Source of the DNA: Sciurus carolinensis
Lineage: Eukaryota > Chordata > Mammalia > Rodentia > Sciuridae
DNA: 64,000 nucleotides
Assembly: GCF_902686445.1 (NCBI RefSeq)
Contig: NC_062214.1
Span: 47,129,454 to 47,193,453, forward strand
Direction: 5' to 3'
A program made the position numbers and the translations under genes. Shown piece by piece: positions 11,230 to 22,640 of the stretch. The notes beneath the pieces are model-generated. The model saw only the letters and a list, made by a program, of their open reading frames with translations, made no database searches and was not told the origin of the DNA. Position 1 is the stretch's first letter; each line of letters starts with the position of its first letter.

Positions 11230-11445
11230 ACCCCCACATTGCTTACACCCTGCCAGACATAATTCTGAGAACATGATTCATTAACCAATATAATTCTCCT
11301 GACTACTATTAACCCTAGTTGACAGATAAAGCCCAGGAAGGGTATTTAACTTCCCCAAGGTCACACAGTGAGTGACTGATCAGTATGAACTAGAATCCAG
11401 GCAGTCTCTTCCTTAGACTGCACTGTAAGATCAGAGTGTCTACAC
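11230..11445 (-). mobile_element. MIR SINE fossil, antisense
   Basis: 'gggtatttaacttccccaag', 'gtcacacagtgagtgactga' and 'actagaatccaggcagtct' are the antisense MIR core ('taacttgcccaaggtcacac...'). The left part, 'cattaaccaatataattctcc', fits the MIR 3' end. Confidence 0.8.
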
Positions 11446-11449
11446 TGTC

Positions 11450-12430
11450 TCCAAAAAATACACATGATAGGTTTGTGGAAATAACTTACATTTTCATTGT
11501 TGCCTCTGAAATTTTTATTTCTTCCTTTATATTTTCTTTAGTTCAGAATACATTTTACAGGAACACAATGATCTGAATTCCCGGTCTCCATGGAGCTGCT
11601 ATAGTAGCTGAGAATTGCAATTCTCTCAAATCTCACAAGGTAGTTGAGACAAAATATTAGTAAAAAGAACATGAACAGCTTCAAGGACTACAGAAGAAAC
11701 TTTTAAAAAATGTGTTTTGAAAAAACTATTAAAAGCTCAAAAAGCAGGGGATACTAATAGAAAAGTTCCAGAAAGGCTTAGTGGGACAACTTAGCAAAAC
11801 AACATATAAATGACTACTTTTGACTATTCGTGGAAGTCTCTTGTAAGTAAGGGAAGCCATTGAGTTGCTTGTAATGTTTTTCCTTTTACTCCTGTAACCT
11901 AGTCATTAAAATCTCCCATGGGACCTTTGGTCAGTGGCATATGGGGCCGGGAGAAGAAAAGGGTCTCCTTGTCCATCACCCACACATGTCAACGTTTGGG
12001 AGCTATTAATCAGTATGTTCAAAAAAAGTCGGTCTTTCTCTGACATAATCTCAAACGTATCCATCATACAAATGAAATTAGCTTCCTGTAATTTAGCAGT
12101 TTTGCTCACATACCTCAAGTTTCACTAGAAAACCATTCCAAACAAACCTATAAATTGAGGGGTGGGGTGCAAATTCAGTTTAGCCTAAGTCTCTTGAAAT
12201 CATCATAATCTTGGTTTAATCTCCAGCATTCTCCCCCCAAAATAAATAGTAAAATAAAAATAAATCCTCAAAATCTTTGTTGATCTAGTAGTCAATAGTT
12301 CTTCCTTGTTTAGATTTTAATGGCACTGTAAGAGAAAATGTTAGATTGTTGGTTCTGATTAAAGTCTAGCTACCAAAAACAATCAATGGAAAACCCTCCT
12401 TATTGGGATGGAGTTTTAGGTCATGCATGC
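11450..12430. other. No gene recognised
   Basis: Unique-looking. The two opposite-strand frames at 11906-12128 are mutual shadows and neither has a recognisable domain. Confidence 0.45.
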
Positions 12431-12474
12431 TGAGCTATTCTGGCCAAAAACAATTATTTAAAAGCAATTTGGTA

Positions 12475-13415
12475 CATATTAATTATACAGTGGCATACTC
12501 ATATATGCATAAAACAAATTTGATCACTTTCATTCTCCAGTACTTACTCTTACTCTCCCCTCTACCCATTCTTTCTTTCCTTTCTTTTTCTTTTTTTCTT
12601 TCTTTTCTTTTTTTTTTTTTTTTTTTTTTTTTTTTCTTCTTTTAACCAGGGATTGAACCCAAGGGCACTTAACCACTGAACCGCATCCTCAGACCTTATT
12701 ACATTTTTTATTTAGAGAGAGAGTCAGTTTCTAGGGCCTCCTAAGTTACTGGGGCTGGTTTTGAACTCTCCATCCTCCTGCCTCAGCCTTCCCAGCCACT
12801 AGGATTCAGGCATGTGCCACCACACCTGGCTTCTCTACCCTTTCTTAATACTCTTTATCCTAGTGGTCTCCCTTCTATTTTAATGAGATCTTTTCCTCTC
12901 CTGTTTTTCTCTCTGGTCTCCACATAAAAGAGAGAGAGAGAGAAGCATATGGCACTTTTCTTTCTGAGTCTGGTTTATTAATATAACTTAACATAATATT
13001 CTTCAGTTCCATCCATTTTCCTTTAAATGACATAATTTCAATCTTCTTTATGGCTGAGTAAAACTTATGTGCAACACTATCTTTATCCATTCTTCTGTTG
13101 ATGGACACTTAGGCTGTTTCCATAGCTTGATTATTGTGAACTATGCTATTAAAAACATGGATATACATATATCTATAAAGTAAACTGTCTTTAATTCTTT
13201 TAGATAGATACTGAGGAGTGATTTAGCTGGATCATATAGTTCCATTTTTAGTTTTCTGAGGAACCTCTATACTGATTCCCATAGTGGCTGTACTAATTTC
13301 CAGTCCTGCCAACAGTGTGTCAGGGTTCCCTTTTCCCCTCACCCTCTCCAACGTTTATTATTATTTATATTCTTCATGATTGCCATTCTGACTGGAAGGA
13401 GATGGAATCTCAGTA
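12475..13415 (-). mobile_element. L1 LINE 3' end, antisense, split by a SINE
   Basis: Left part: the L1 3' UTR ('tattaattatacagtggcat'). After the SINE comes the ORF2 end in antisense: 'taacataatattcttcagtt', 'tttatccattcttctgttga', 'tagctggatcatatagttcc', 'gtcctgccaacagtgtgtca' and 'attgccattctgactggaag'. Many substitutions make ORF2 non-functional. A (GA)n run sits at 12928-12942. Confidence 0.9.
12560..12846 (-). mobile_element. B1-ID composite SINE inserted in L1
   Basis: A poly-T of about 33 bases (12603-12635) is followed by the antisense ID tail ('gggattgaaccc', 'aaccactgaaccgcatcc'), then the antisense B1-like half ending 'gtgccaccacacctggc'. Flanking copies of 'ctctaccc(a)ttctt' at 12560 and 12833 are the target-site duplication, with a one-base gap. 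The SINE is younger than the L1 it splits. Confidence 0.93.
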
Positions 13416-13930
13416 CAGCAAAATAATTATATTTATTCAGTGAAAAGCACTAGGTTCCTCAGTAATATAAAATAGTTGTCAAACAATTTCACTTTTTGAC
13501 TATTTTCCTGGGCCCTGTAGAGAGCCATAAAGTCATGGCCTTCTCAGCAAAGGTGACACATGCCTGAGACCAGGAACCATTACTCACTGGGCAAATAACC
13601 CTATCACTGGGTATGCAGGAGAATGACCCTTCACACTGGCAACCTCAATGGGCCTGCTCCACCTCCCCTCACCCCCGAAAAAGGGGAAACTAAGCCAAAA
13701 TGCAACATCGAAGGCATAGGTGTCTTGGCATACTATATACCTTTTTATATGTGTTGATCTTTTACAATAAGCACCAAGTTGTGGCTTGACTTGAAAACAG
13801 GCTGTAGGTAGAAGGAGCATAAGAGAGATTAGAAAAAAGATAAATACATGTGAAGAGCTAAAGTTTATCTTGAACTAATGACCACATCGATTTTTTTAAA
13901 GCCCCAAATTGATGAATTAACAAGTGTGTA
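13415..13930. other. No gene; possible old LTR fragment
   Basis: 13510-13830 opens with 'ggccctgtagagagccataa' and is moderately GC-rich. This could be an LTR or other interspersed repeat, but I cannot assign it. The 78-codon minus-strand frame within it has no domain. Confidence 0.3.
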
Positions 13931-13931
13931 G

Positions 13932-13936
13932 TGGGA

Positions 13937-13967
<31 letters not shown>

Positions 13968-13997
13968 CTGTCTGTCTGTCTGTCTGTCTCTGTCTGA
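13932..13997 (+). repeat. (TG)n-(TCTG)n microsatellite
   Basis: TG units interrupted by one TTTG, passing into about six TGTC tetranucleotides. Confidence 0.95.
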
Positions 13998-13999
13998 AT

Positions 14000-14640
14000 T
14001 TCAATACAAGCACAGAGTATTAGGTTTTCTTTATTTTCACTATAAGACTAAACAATAAGGAATTGACAAATCATTTCTCAAGGGATTAGGGTTAAATACA
14101 AAGAGGTCATCCCAACAGTGGATACAGTGCACATCCTAGAAATGGTTTCCTAGGAGAGGTGGGGAATTTCTCTTCCTGGAGTGGAGCTGGGGGCAGGGAA
14201 TAGAGAGAGACTCACCTCTAGATGTTTTCACTACTCTCTTGTCCTTGGGTGGGTGATAAACTGTTCCATCTTCCAAGATCCATTCCATGGTAGGGTTCCA
14301 AGACAATAAAGACAGAGCAAACCACTGGTGTCAAGATAGGTCACATTTTGGCTTAACTGTCTCAACAAGAGAGTGTTTGCACTTTCCAGCAGGCCTTTAG
14401 CTGATATTGTAATCAGGCCAGAGTTGAAGCAATATAAGGTTCTATTCAAATGACATTAAATTTAGTATTCATCTAGTGTCATTCTTCAGAGAAACCCATT
14501 TTGCCCTTCAAAAGGGGCTCATTCATCTTGACAACATTCTTGGTCAGCAGGCATTATTATGATAATACCTTGAGTTTATTTAATGCCCCCACCCTCTTTT
14601 CAGGCGAGGTCAAAGCCAGTTGGGCAGTCAGTCAACATTT
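14000..14640. other. No gene recognised; short L2/MIR-like tail at the right end
   Basis: Unique-looking. 'agtcaacatttattgaagtc' at 14630 resembles the antisense end of L2/MIR but is too short to call firmly. Confidence 0.4.
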
Positions 14641-14659
14641 ATTGAAGTCTCTTAGTGTG

Positions 14660-15240
14660 TAGAGCTGAGTATTAAATCACTGTCGAACACCAGCCAGCCA
14701 GGCCTCGCCACGCACCAAACACACCTCTGTGGTTGGCAAGCAGTGAGCCCGCAGCACTGCTATGTGCTGTACCCCGCCCGTCTGATTCTCAGCCATCAAC
14801 TTTTATTTACTTACATTCACTTCGGGTTGCAGCAAACCTCTCTCCATACAAACTTCTGGAGGTTTCTATCCTGCAGATTTTGTCTGGACCTGACAAGTCA
14901 CAAGTATCCTCCTCAGGGCTCAGGCAGCTTAAGCTGCCCACGTAGTTAAAAGCAGGAAGCACAAAGTTGCCCAGAAATGAAAAAGGCCAAGCTGGCAAAC
15001 AAAATTAACTTAACTTTTTTTCACTTAAGAAAAGGAGGAGTGGTTTCCTGAGAGCTGATGACTTAGGTTCTTTCGGAAGTCTGAGTGTCTGCCCCAGTTG
15101 GAGAGTCTGTTGGACTTTGGCCAAACTAATCTATCCCTGCATTTTCCATTTTACACAAAATTCAGGCTATGGGGAAGAACACATGCTGTGAAATTTCTCA
15201 GCCCACACAGGAAACACAAACTGATGCCCCCAAATTAGAA
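14660..15240. other. Repeat-poor block, possible conserved non-coding element
   Basis: No repeat family is recognisable. Base composition is higher in GC than its surroundings, with scattered CpG ('cctcgccacgcaccaaac', 'accccgcccgtctgat'). Three overlapping frames of 63-70 codons (14733-14998) lie on both strands, and none has a domain or clear splice pair. Function is unknown; regulatory DNA is one possibility. Confidence 0.3.
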
Positions 15241-15329
15241 AACACAGCTAGATAGAAAGAAAAAAAATCCCTCATGAAGATATATCACTAGGGTGATATT
15301 CCTTTTCATTGTAATGTATGCCCACTTAC

Positions 15330-15354
15330 AGCATGATTTGTGTGTGTTTGTGTG

Positions 15355-15388
<34 letters not shown>

Positions 15389-15400
15389 ATGTGTATGTGC
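15330..15400 (+). repeat. (TG)n with embedded poly-T
   Basis: A TG run, 24 T's, then TG and TATG units. The poly-T is not followed by a SINE body. Confidence 0.93.
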
Positions 15401-15617
15401 ATGCCTGTTGCTTTAGGTAACTAGATGACATTATTAAAAATAGGACTATTTTTACATACAGGTCATAACATGAAGCAAATTATCAAATTTTAGAGCTTCT
15501 GCATTTTCTCACATACAGTGTGGATAGTAGAGGCATTAGATTCCCAAAACTGCTTTCTGAAAAAACATGGATTTTCCTTGAATGACACTTAAGTGCCAAA
15601 TGAAAAAATACAATTTA

Positions 15618-15710
15618 AGGACTATGGATGTAGCTCAGGAACTCAGTAGTAGAGTGCTTGTAGTAGATTTAGGCCCTGGATTTGTTTCCTAACACCAGAA
15701 AAAAGAAAGA
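15618..15710 (+). mobile_element. ID SINE, sense, diverged
   Basis: 'ggactatggatgtagctcag', 'agtagtagagtgcttgtag' and 'tcctaacaccagaaaaaag' give the ID A-box-like and B-box-like regions and the tail. It is old, with many substitutions. Confidence 0.75.
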
Positions 15711-15714
15711 CCCA

Positions 15715-16440
15715 GTTTTTACAATAATTTATGAAATATTAAAATGTCAATTTATTTGAAGAGAAACAATATTTTTGTTTTGCTTTTATAAGTAAATTTT
15801 TTATATACATAATATTTTATTTTGTGTTCTGAGGTACATCTGTAAGTAATTGGTATGAGTTGTGCATAGCTGAGTCCCAAATTAGTGGTCTAAATACCAA
15901 TGTTTTAAATTTCTCATTTAAAAAAATATTTGGAGTTGGATAGGTCAAGACTGGTATAGGGAATCAAAAAGTCTTTCAAGATGTAGGATTCTTTGATTTC
16001 TTCACTGGACCAGCCCCAGTGGGTGATCTTATCCTTCTTAATCTAATGTGGTGCCTCTTGGTCACTCTAGGCAGCAGGAGGGGGAAGGAAGCTCACTGCT
16101 GAAATAGCACATCCATTCACACTCCATTATCTTAAAATTAGTCACATGGTCACTCCTGGCTGTTAAGGAATATAGGGCATATACCTTTTGACTGAGTGAC
16201 AATAAGCACAGATAAAAATTGGATTCTGTTACTGAAGTAGGCTGGGAACTGGATTTTAGAGAGATGACCTGCAGTTTTGCCCCTTTAGGGTGTCCAAAGG
16301 TTTAAGAAGCTTTAAATTGGATTATTACTTAGTATTGGTCCCTATTGGAAATGTTAATGAAAACAATCGCTGTTGACCAAAATCTACTGAAAATTCCAAG
16401 ACTTCATTTTAATCAAGCTGCATTTGTTTCCCTGTGTTCT
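15715..16440. other. No gene recognised
   Basis: AT-rich first half, then unique-looking sequence without repeat signatures. Confidence 0.45.
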
Positions 16441-16445
16441 AACAG

Positions 16446-16715
16446 ATGATAAAAGATGGTGGTGTTGCAGATCTATGTCTCAGAATTTTAATACTCCATG
16501 GGAGATGGAGGCTTAGGTGGTTCCATAGACAAGGAGAGGAAGACCTGAGCTACGGGTTGGGGACATCCAGCATAAGAGTCTGTGTTGAGTTCAGGAGAAC
16601 TCGGACACCTATAAATTCTCCTCTCTCCTTGATCCCCCTGAGAATGACAAGAAAAAAGGAAGTTCCTGGAAAAGGTTTTGCCAAAATAAAGCCAACATGC
16701 AAATTGTTTTGATGT
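16446..16715 (+). other. Weak candidate terminal exon
   Basis: A pyrimidine-rich stretch ending 'ctgtgttctaacag' precedes an 88-codon open frame. Inside its end is a canonical AATAAA (16685-16690), and 'ttgttttgatgttcatt' follows as a possible downstream GU-rich element. This acceptor-frame-polyA order could be chance. The predicted peptide resembles no family I know. Confidence 0.12.
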
Positions 16716-16944
16716 TCATTAGCTCTTACCTAGCTTCTCCAGTATGGGATCTGTAGTATTTCACTAGAAGTATTAATAACTTGAACTTTTATTCATCCTG
16801 TACAAACTTCTAAAGGGATCTAAAACACAAAAAATTTCTTAATCTATTTCCTGTGGCTAGAAATAAGTAATCAGCAACATTTAGTTGTGCTCTTACTCTT
16901 TTATGTTCTGCTTTCTCTTTAGCACGGTGAAAACACCAGGCTTG

Positions 16945-17130
16945 CTGTATTTATTTATTTGCTCATTCATTTAACAAGTACTTATGGGTTGCAGGCTTAC
17001 TAGAATGATGTTTATGAAGCAGCACCCTTGAGACTTGTGGAAGGGAAGAGAATGAATCAAGGGTAAACAGGGAGTAGATGAGGGCTCGGACAGTTCCATG
17101 GAGATTGCTAGGGATAGAATGACCGTATTG
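16945..17130 (-). mobile_element. L2-like fossil, antisense
   Basis: 'ctcattcatttaacaagtac' and 'gggttgcaggcttactagaa' resemble the antisense end of L2 ('cattcaacaaatatttattgagcgcc'). The match fades after 17060. Confidence 0.4.
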
Positions 17131-17439
17131 GTCAGATCAAGATGGCCAGAGTGTTCTAACCCACGACCATCAGTCACTGAATACAAGACTCCTCAAGAAT
17201 GGCCATGACCTTGGACTAGGTGGCACTCTGTAGCTGAGGTACTCCGGAAGGGCCTGATAGCTGCAGCACTTCCAGGATCTTAAAAACAAATTCTTTATTA
17301 AAGAGGGATCTGGGCAGAGTATTAAAAAGTTTCCAGTAGGGTTCTATGAGAGTATTTGTAATAGTGGCTTAGCTAACCATAAGAGCTAACCAGAAGAAGT
17401 TCATTTCCCTTTCATGTAACAGTCAGCATGGGTCTTGTT

Positions 17440-17935
17440 TAGATTGCAGGGCCCAGATTCTTTCCATCTTGTTCCTCTACACTTATCAAGGTCGTTGCCA
17501 ACAGTTTGATGGTCATAGCTCCATTGCCACTATGGTCAGTTCAAATAGTGGGAAAAAATGTAGATAGGTATGCTCACTGTACTGAGGCCTGGACCCCAAA
17601 GAAAAGAACATCACCACCAATCAAATCTACTGCAGATCATGCAATTATGTGGCCATGCTTACCTGCAAGGGAGGCTGGGGTGTATAACATCCAAATGCTC
17701 AGTTATGGCTCCATTACTGCAGACAGCAAAATGGATTGTGATTGGCAAGAACAATCTTTATGACAATGAGCCAGTAGCTCCATTTCATGTAGCCTCTGCA
17801 TGTATTTTGAATGTGCATGATAGGCATCTCCATATCACAGACTATGCTTTCCTTGCATATCTTGTTTATTTCTCTATGCATCAAGTAAGCAGCACAGTGA
17901 CATGGCACTGGTCTGTGTTTGGAATCTAGTTATCT
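17440..17935. other. Unclassified ancient interspersed repeat
   Basis: 'gtggccatgcttacctgcaa' and 'gggaggctggggtgtataac' echo a dispersed mammalian repeat motif ('cacacctagctgcaagggaggctggg'), but I cannot name the family. The open frames here (85 and 119 codons) are therefore unlikely to be genes. Confidence 0.35.
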
Positions 17936-18127
17936 GCCTTATTGGCTTCTTAGTAGGACTTGCAGAGTTTTGAACATGTTCTTGCCTGGTTCCATGTGCT
18001 GAGCTGGTCATTTTATTGGTCTAGAATACTATTTGGGCATTGTGGTTTTAATGGTTCCCAAGTGATTCTCTTGTGCTAAGATTACTAACAATTGGTTTAC
18101 AAGGAAAAGTGAACTTCTGGATAAATT

Positions 18128-18134
18128 TGCGGGT

Positions 18135-18186
<52 letters not shown>

Positions 18187-18200
18187 TATGTGTGTTTGTA
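18128..18200 (+). repeat. (TG)n microsatellite
   Basis: About 25 uninterrupted TG units followed by TATG units. It makes a Thr/His-rich minus-strand frame (18048-18467) that is not a gene. Confidence 0.96.
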
Positions 18201-18489
18201 AGGGACCAAAATTTTCCTTATATTTTGGTTCAAGTAGAGGAAGGAAGTTAATAGTTTATGGACTGAACCTTTCAGGAAAATAGATGGGGCTTTGGATATG
18301 ATGTGACTTAGGAAATAAAAGGAGGTCCCCAGAACATGGAGTGTATTTGTTTTTCTTCTCTTCTTCTCTCTCTCACTTTTGCCTGCACATCCTCCCTGAA
18401 TGTCTTCTCTTTTCTCAGTCCAGCTGTACTGGTAAGATGCAGTGCAAGCTCCTGTGAACAAATTCAACAGAGAAACAGGTTTTCCAATT

Positions 18490-19965
18490 TTTTTGGTTTA
18501 TTTGTTTTTAATCAAATATGCTATATATACAAAAGAATGTACATATGGTTCAAATAGCAATAATGAAACCAAGTCCTATTTATCCACCACCCAGATCAGG
18601 AGACAGAAGATTATCATACCATAGAGACACTATGCTTTGCAAACCCATTGTACTCTCCCACCCAAAGTACCACAAAAATTTCATTTGTGTATCACTTGGT
18701 TTGAACTAATTTTTGCTTTGTCTAAATGGAATCATACCACATATATTCTCCTGCATCTCAACAGAGATGGGTGTTTCTCAAATTCATCCACTTGGGTATA
18801 TCTATCTGTATTTTGTTTTCATTGCTATATAATATTACACTGTATGGATTTGCCTCAATTTACATGTCCATTTCTCTAAACCATGGACATTTGGGTTTCC
18901 ATGTTTTTGTTATTACAATTAATATTACTAAAAACATTATTATTATGCTTATTATTTTTTATACCAGGGATTGAACCCAGGGGCGCTTAACCACTAGACC
19001 ACATCCCCAGCCCACTTTATTCTTTATTTTGAGACAGGGTCTCACTAAGTTGCTTAGGGCCTTGCTAAGTTGCTGATTCTAGCTTTGAACCTCTTGCCTC
19101 ATCTCCTAAACCACTGGGATTATAAGCTGCACCTCATGCCTGACTGAAAACATTTTTATGTGTTTCACCAGAGTATTCAAATAAAATAAGATTTTCTGGG
19201 ATTAAGGATAAGATATGAACATTTCCAATGATGCTGTGGAGTGACATCTTAATCAACATCCAGAGCATTCTCTCAATTCACGTTCCCACCAGCAGAGTAT
19301 GAGAGAAATGTTTTTCCTCTTCCTGCCAGGATTTAGTAACCTCAGACCTTTAAATATTTACCAGTCTTTTGGTAAAGATATATACACTAAATAAATAAAT
19401 AAATATAAATATACAATAATAAAAGATAAAGAAATGTAAGGAATAAATTAATGCAATCTTTTTATATTATATTTTTAACTTTACCTTCCTTATTAATTAA
19501 AGCATCTTTTCTTTTATATGCTCAGTTTTTTTTATTTCTTTTGAGAAAAGTTTATTCACATCTTTGGCCTCTTTTTTTAATACTGAGTAGTGTTTTATCT
19601 TAGTCCTTTAAATATTCTGGATAACCTCCTTATTTCAGTTAAGTAGACCACAGAGCTTATCTCAGTTGGAAACCTTGTTTCGGTGTCTTGATGTATGGGG
19701 AAGTACTGAACTTTAATATACTTGAATTCATCCAACTTTTCTTAATGATCTTGCATCCTGTTTTAGGAATCCCATTTTGTGTGATTCTACCTTCCTCTGT
19801 AGCTTCTTCTCAACGATTGGAAGTTTTACCATTTTCATTTAAATGTTTCACAGAGCTACAATTGATTTTTGTGAGTGGTCTGTGTTAGGAGACTAATCTT
19901 TTTGCCTAAATGGATACACAATTTTCTGAACCCATTTATTGAATGACCATCTGCTTCATTGTCCA
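18490..19965 (-). mobile_element. Old L1M LINE, antisense, about 1.5 kb, split by a SINE
   Basis: Left of the SINE: 'aaatggaatcataccacata', 'tattacactgtatggatttg' and 'aaccatggacatttgggttt'. Right of it: 'attcacgttcccaccagcag', 'atattctggataacctcctt', 'acccatttattgaatgacca'. These are successive antisense segments of ORF2 in an ancient L1 subfamily. It is heavily mutated, with no intact frame. The plus-strand frames at 18336-18974 are artefacts. Confidence 0.8.
18927..19159 (-). mobile_element. B1-ID composite SINE with target-site duplication
   Basis: Antisense ID tail ('accagggattgaaccc', 'catccccagccc') followed by the antisense B1 half ('gagacagggtctcactaagt'). The duplications are 'actaaaaacattatta' (left, 18927) and 'actgaaaacatttttat' (right, 19143). 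It interrupts the old L1M. Confidence 0.93.
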
Positions 19966-19994
19966 TAAAATAGAGACAATAATGAACTGCCATA

Positions 19995-20560
19995 TTTGTT
20001 GTCCATTGAAATGTGATATATTACTCCAAAACCTTACAGCTTAAAACAACATTTATTATCTCTCAGATTCTCTGGGTGAGGAATTTGGATGTTTCTGACT
20101 CAAGACTGCAAGGCAGGTCTTGATAGCTTGCAGTTTCCTCTGAAGACTCTTTGAGCGCCCATCCTCTCCCAAGTTCATTTGCGATATGGTTGTTGGCAGA
20201 ATCTAGTCCCCCACGGGCAGGTGGACTAAAAGCCTTGGTTCCTTAGGACCAGAAGTATCCCTTATACTTTGAAACAGGTTCTCCATAGAACAACTCATAG
20301 CATAGTAACTTCCATCAAAGCAAATGAGCAAAGGAATGAAAGAGGAAATCCCAGTAGGCATCTGCAGCCTTATTATCTCCTCATCTTAGAAGTGACATCC
20401 CATTACTAATACTTCTGCTACGTTGTGTTCATTCCTGAAGTTAGAGTCTCCTCCTAAATCCAGCCCCTACTCAAAGAGTCTGAATAGTGCAAGGGTGTAA
20501 ATGGCAGGAGGCAGGGGCTTATGGGCCTCCTTGGAGTCTGCCTCCCACACAGTTCATAAG
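19995..20560 (-). mobile_element. Ancient LTR-class repeat, MLT1/MaLR-like, antisense
   Basis: 'attactccaaaaccttacag' and 'cttaaaacaacatttattat' begin the antisense 3' end; 'ttgttggcagaatctag' and 'gaagtgacatcccattact' lie inside; it closes 'ctccttggagtctgcct'. Same general type as 2785-3295. The family assignment is from memory and tentative. Confidence 0.5.
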
Positions 20561-20614
20561 TTTTTTGTTAGGATTCAGTGAATTACTAGGTGAAAAGCAC
20601 TGAGATGTATGTGG

Positions 20615-20720
20615 GATACAGGAAGTACATCAGTTAATATTTGCTGCTCTTGTATTAAGCACCTTCTATTTGGGACTTGATTTACATGCAATTTTCCATA
20701 CATGAGTGCATTCATGTCTA
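20615..20720 (-). mobile_element. MIR fossil fragment, antisense
   Basis: 'cagttaatatttgctgctct', 'taagcaccttctatttggg' and 'gatttacatgcaattttcca' resemble the antisense 3' part of MIR ('gcgctttacatgcattatctca'). Confidence 0.45.
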
Positions 20721-20754
20721 GGCCCTATTAGATCTATTTGTCTATTTCTCTGTT

Positions 20755-21075
20755 CCTATACTGTGATGATTGTTATATGATTGGGTTATAGGATGCTCAG
20801 ATAGCTGGCAAAACATTATTTCCATGTGTGTTGGGAGGGTGTTTCTGGAACAGATAGGCATTGGAGTCAGTAGACTAAGTAAAGATTGTCTTCCTCAATG
20901 TGGGAGGGCATCATCCAATCTGAGCAGAACAAAAGGGTGGAGGAAGGGTCAACTTATCCTTTCTCCTTGAGCTTCAATATCTATCTTCTGTTCTTGGATA
21001 TTGAAACTCCTGCTTCTAATTCAGGGATAATATTAGGAATTTTTATTACTTTGTATAACAAGTCTCCATAACTGG
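20755..21075 (+). mobile_element. Ancient LTR-class repeat, MaLR-like, sense
   Basis: 'ggatgctcagatagctggca', 'gagggtgtttctggaacaga', 'gggcatcatccaatctgagc' and 'aggaagggtcaacttatcct' are the ordered landmarks of a common mammalian dispersed LTR-type repeat. It is truncated at the right. The 66-codon frame inside it is not a gene. Confidence 0.6.
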
Positions 21076-21174
21076 TAATCTCCTCCCAGCCTCCATTCTG
21101 GCTGGGCTTGATGCTCCTTGTCAGGGATTTCTTGTCTAATCTTGTCCCTTGATCCTCAATCTAAAGATTAGAAT

Positions 21175-21275
21175 CTTGGACTGGGGTTCTCTCCATGGAG
21201 CTAGAGACTTGGGCCTCACATATTGAGGCTCTGGATTTCATCCCCAGCACCAAAAATAAATAAATAAAACAAACA
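21175..21275 (+). mobile_element. ID SINE, sense, diverged
   Basis: 'catggagctagagacttggg', 'ctggatttcatccccagcac', then a tail of AAAT units. The first of three same-strand ID-like elements within 730 bp. Confidence 0.6.
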
Positions 21276-21704
21276 AATAAATGTTAGTCTAATGGCCCAT
21301 ACTGTGGCCAAATTTCTCTCCCTGGGGGAAAGGAAAAATAATAAAAACTGCTTTGCTAAAAACATGGGGTAGCTCTGCTGACAGAGGATGGCATGAAAAG
21401 GGATGGGACCTCTGTCCCAGCTCCCAACTCTAACAGACCCCTGGAGCTGTTGCTTAAGGGTGCAGGTACCTCAGTCTTGTTTCCCTGCAAAGCATGAAGG
21501 AGAATGAGTGTGGGCAGGTGATTGGAACTGAAGGTTGGAGCAAAGTATTAGCAATGTGTATCACTGCCCGGACCCCTCTATCAGTCTCTTATAGTTGCTC
21601 CTTGTCCCACTGCCCCAGAACTGCTAGGGGTGCTAATGATAACATGGGTGGGTAAGCTGGAAGAACACTTCGCCATAGGTATATGTTTCAAATAAATGCA
21701 GAAT

Positions 21705-21795
21705 AGAGATTGTAGTGCAGTAGTAGAGATCTTGCCCAGCCTGAAGGTCTTGAGTCACATGGTCCCTAGCACTCCAAGAAAATAAAGAATGAAAA
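21705..21795 (+). mobile_element. ID SINE, sense, diverged
   Basis: 'attgtagtgcagtagtagag', 'atcttgcccagcctgaaggt', 'ggtccctagcactccaagaa', then an A-rich tail. Confidence 0.65.
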
Positions 21796-21802
21796 GCAAA
21801 TT

Positions 21803-21902
21803 TGGGGGGTGGGAATGTAGCTTGATGGTAATACTATTTGTCTAACATGTGCAAGAACTGAGATTTAATCCCCAGCACCAGCAAAAAGAAGAAAGAGAAA
21901 TT
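21803..21902 (+). mobile_element. ID SINE, sense, diverged
   Basis: 'gggtgggaatgtagcttgat' opens it, 'gtctaacatgtgcaagaact' lies inside, and 'taatccccagcaccagcaaa' leads to an A-rich tail. It follows the previous ID within 10 bp. Confidence 0.7.
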
Positions 21903-21904
21903 TA

Positions 21905-22640
21905 GGAAAATCTTTACATTTTCATCAAGGGTGTGAATCTTATATGAAAAGCTAAATGGAGATTGATGTTGGAAGGAGGCAAACATCCTCCTCATGGCCT
22001 ACCACCAGGAAATGATATTTTAAAAATGATGCTCTTTGTTTTGAACAGAATTTTCTCTGGCCTGTGAAGTTAGTTTCATGGTATAAATGTATGAGCAGGC
22101 ATAATAGGGAATTACCACAATTACATGGGATAATATTTGCTCAGCTATTTGAGGAACTCCATAGCTGAATCTTTGCTAATTAGATTCACCACCTAATGGC
22201 TATTCTTAATTCATGAAAAACATTTTCAGAGTATTTAATGATCTGGATCAAGCAGAAGTACAGGATGTTGTTCACACATTTGAATGACTCCTCAAAAACC
22301 GAGGGGGATGAGCCTAGGAGATTTTTGTTACCCCAAACTCATTTGGGTTGGCAAAATCACAACCATTCCCTCAACTTCTATGTTTTTGTCCCATCAAGAA
22401 TAGGGACTCCTCTTATCAACATAATTTAGAAAACAAAACAAAACAAAACTGCAAGTACTATTTTATAGTTGTATGGTATCATACCAGTCCAGATAATTCT
22501 CTTTTAATTGGGTTCGCTGGAGAAAACCAAAAAAGAAGGAAGGAATCAAGAAGAGATGAAGTTTTATACATAATGAGACATGTTTTTCCTTACAATGTTG
22601 GAAACCTCCTCAGTTTATTCACATGGGGAAGAATAAACAA
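21905..22640. other. No gene recognised
   Basis: Unique-looking. The 117-codon plus-strand frame (22348-22701) runs into the poly-T of a SINE and is not credible as a gene. Confidence 0.45.

Noticed and set aside
18336..18974. Cluster of plus-strand frames of 60-82 codons
   Set aside because: Antisense of an old L1M element.
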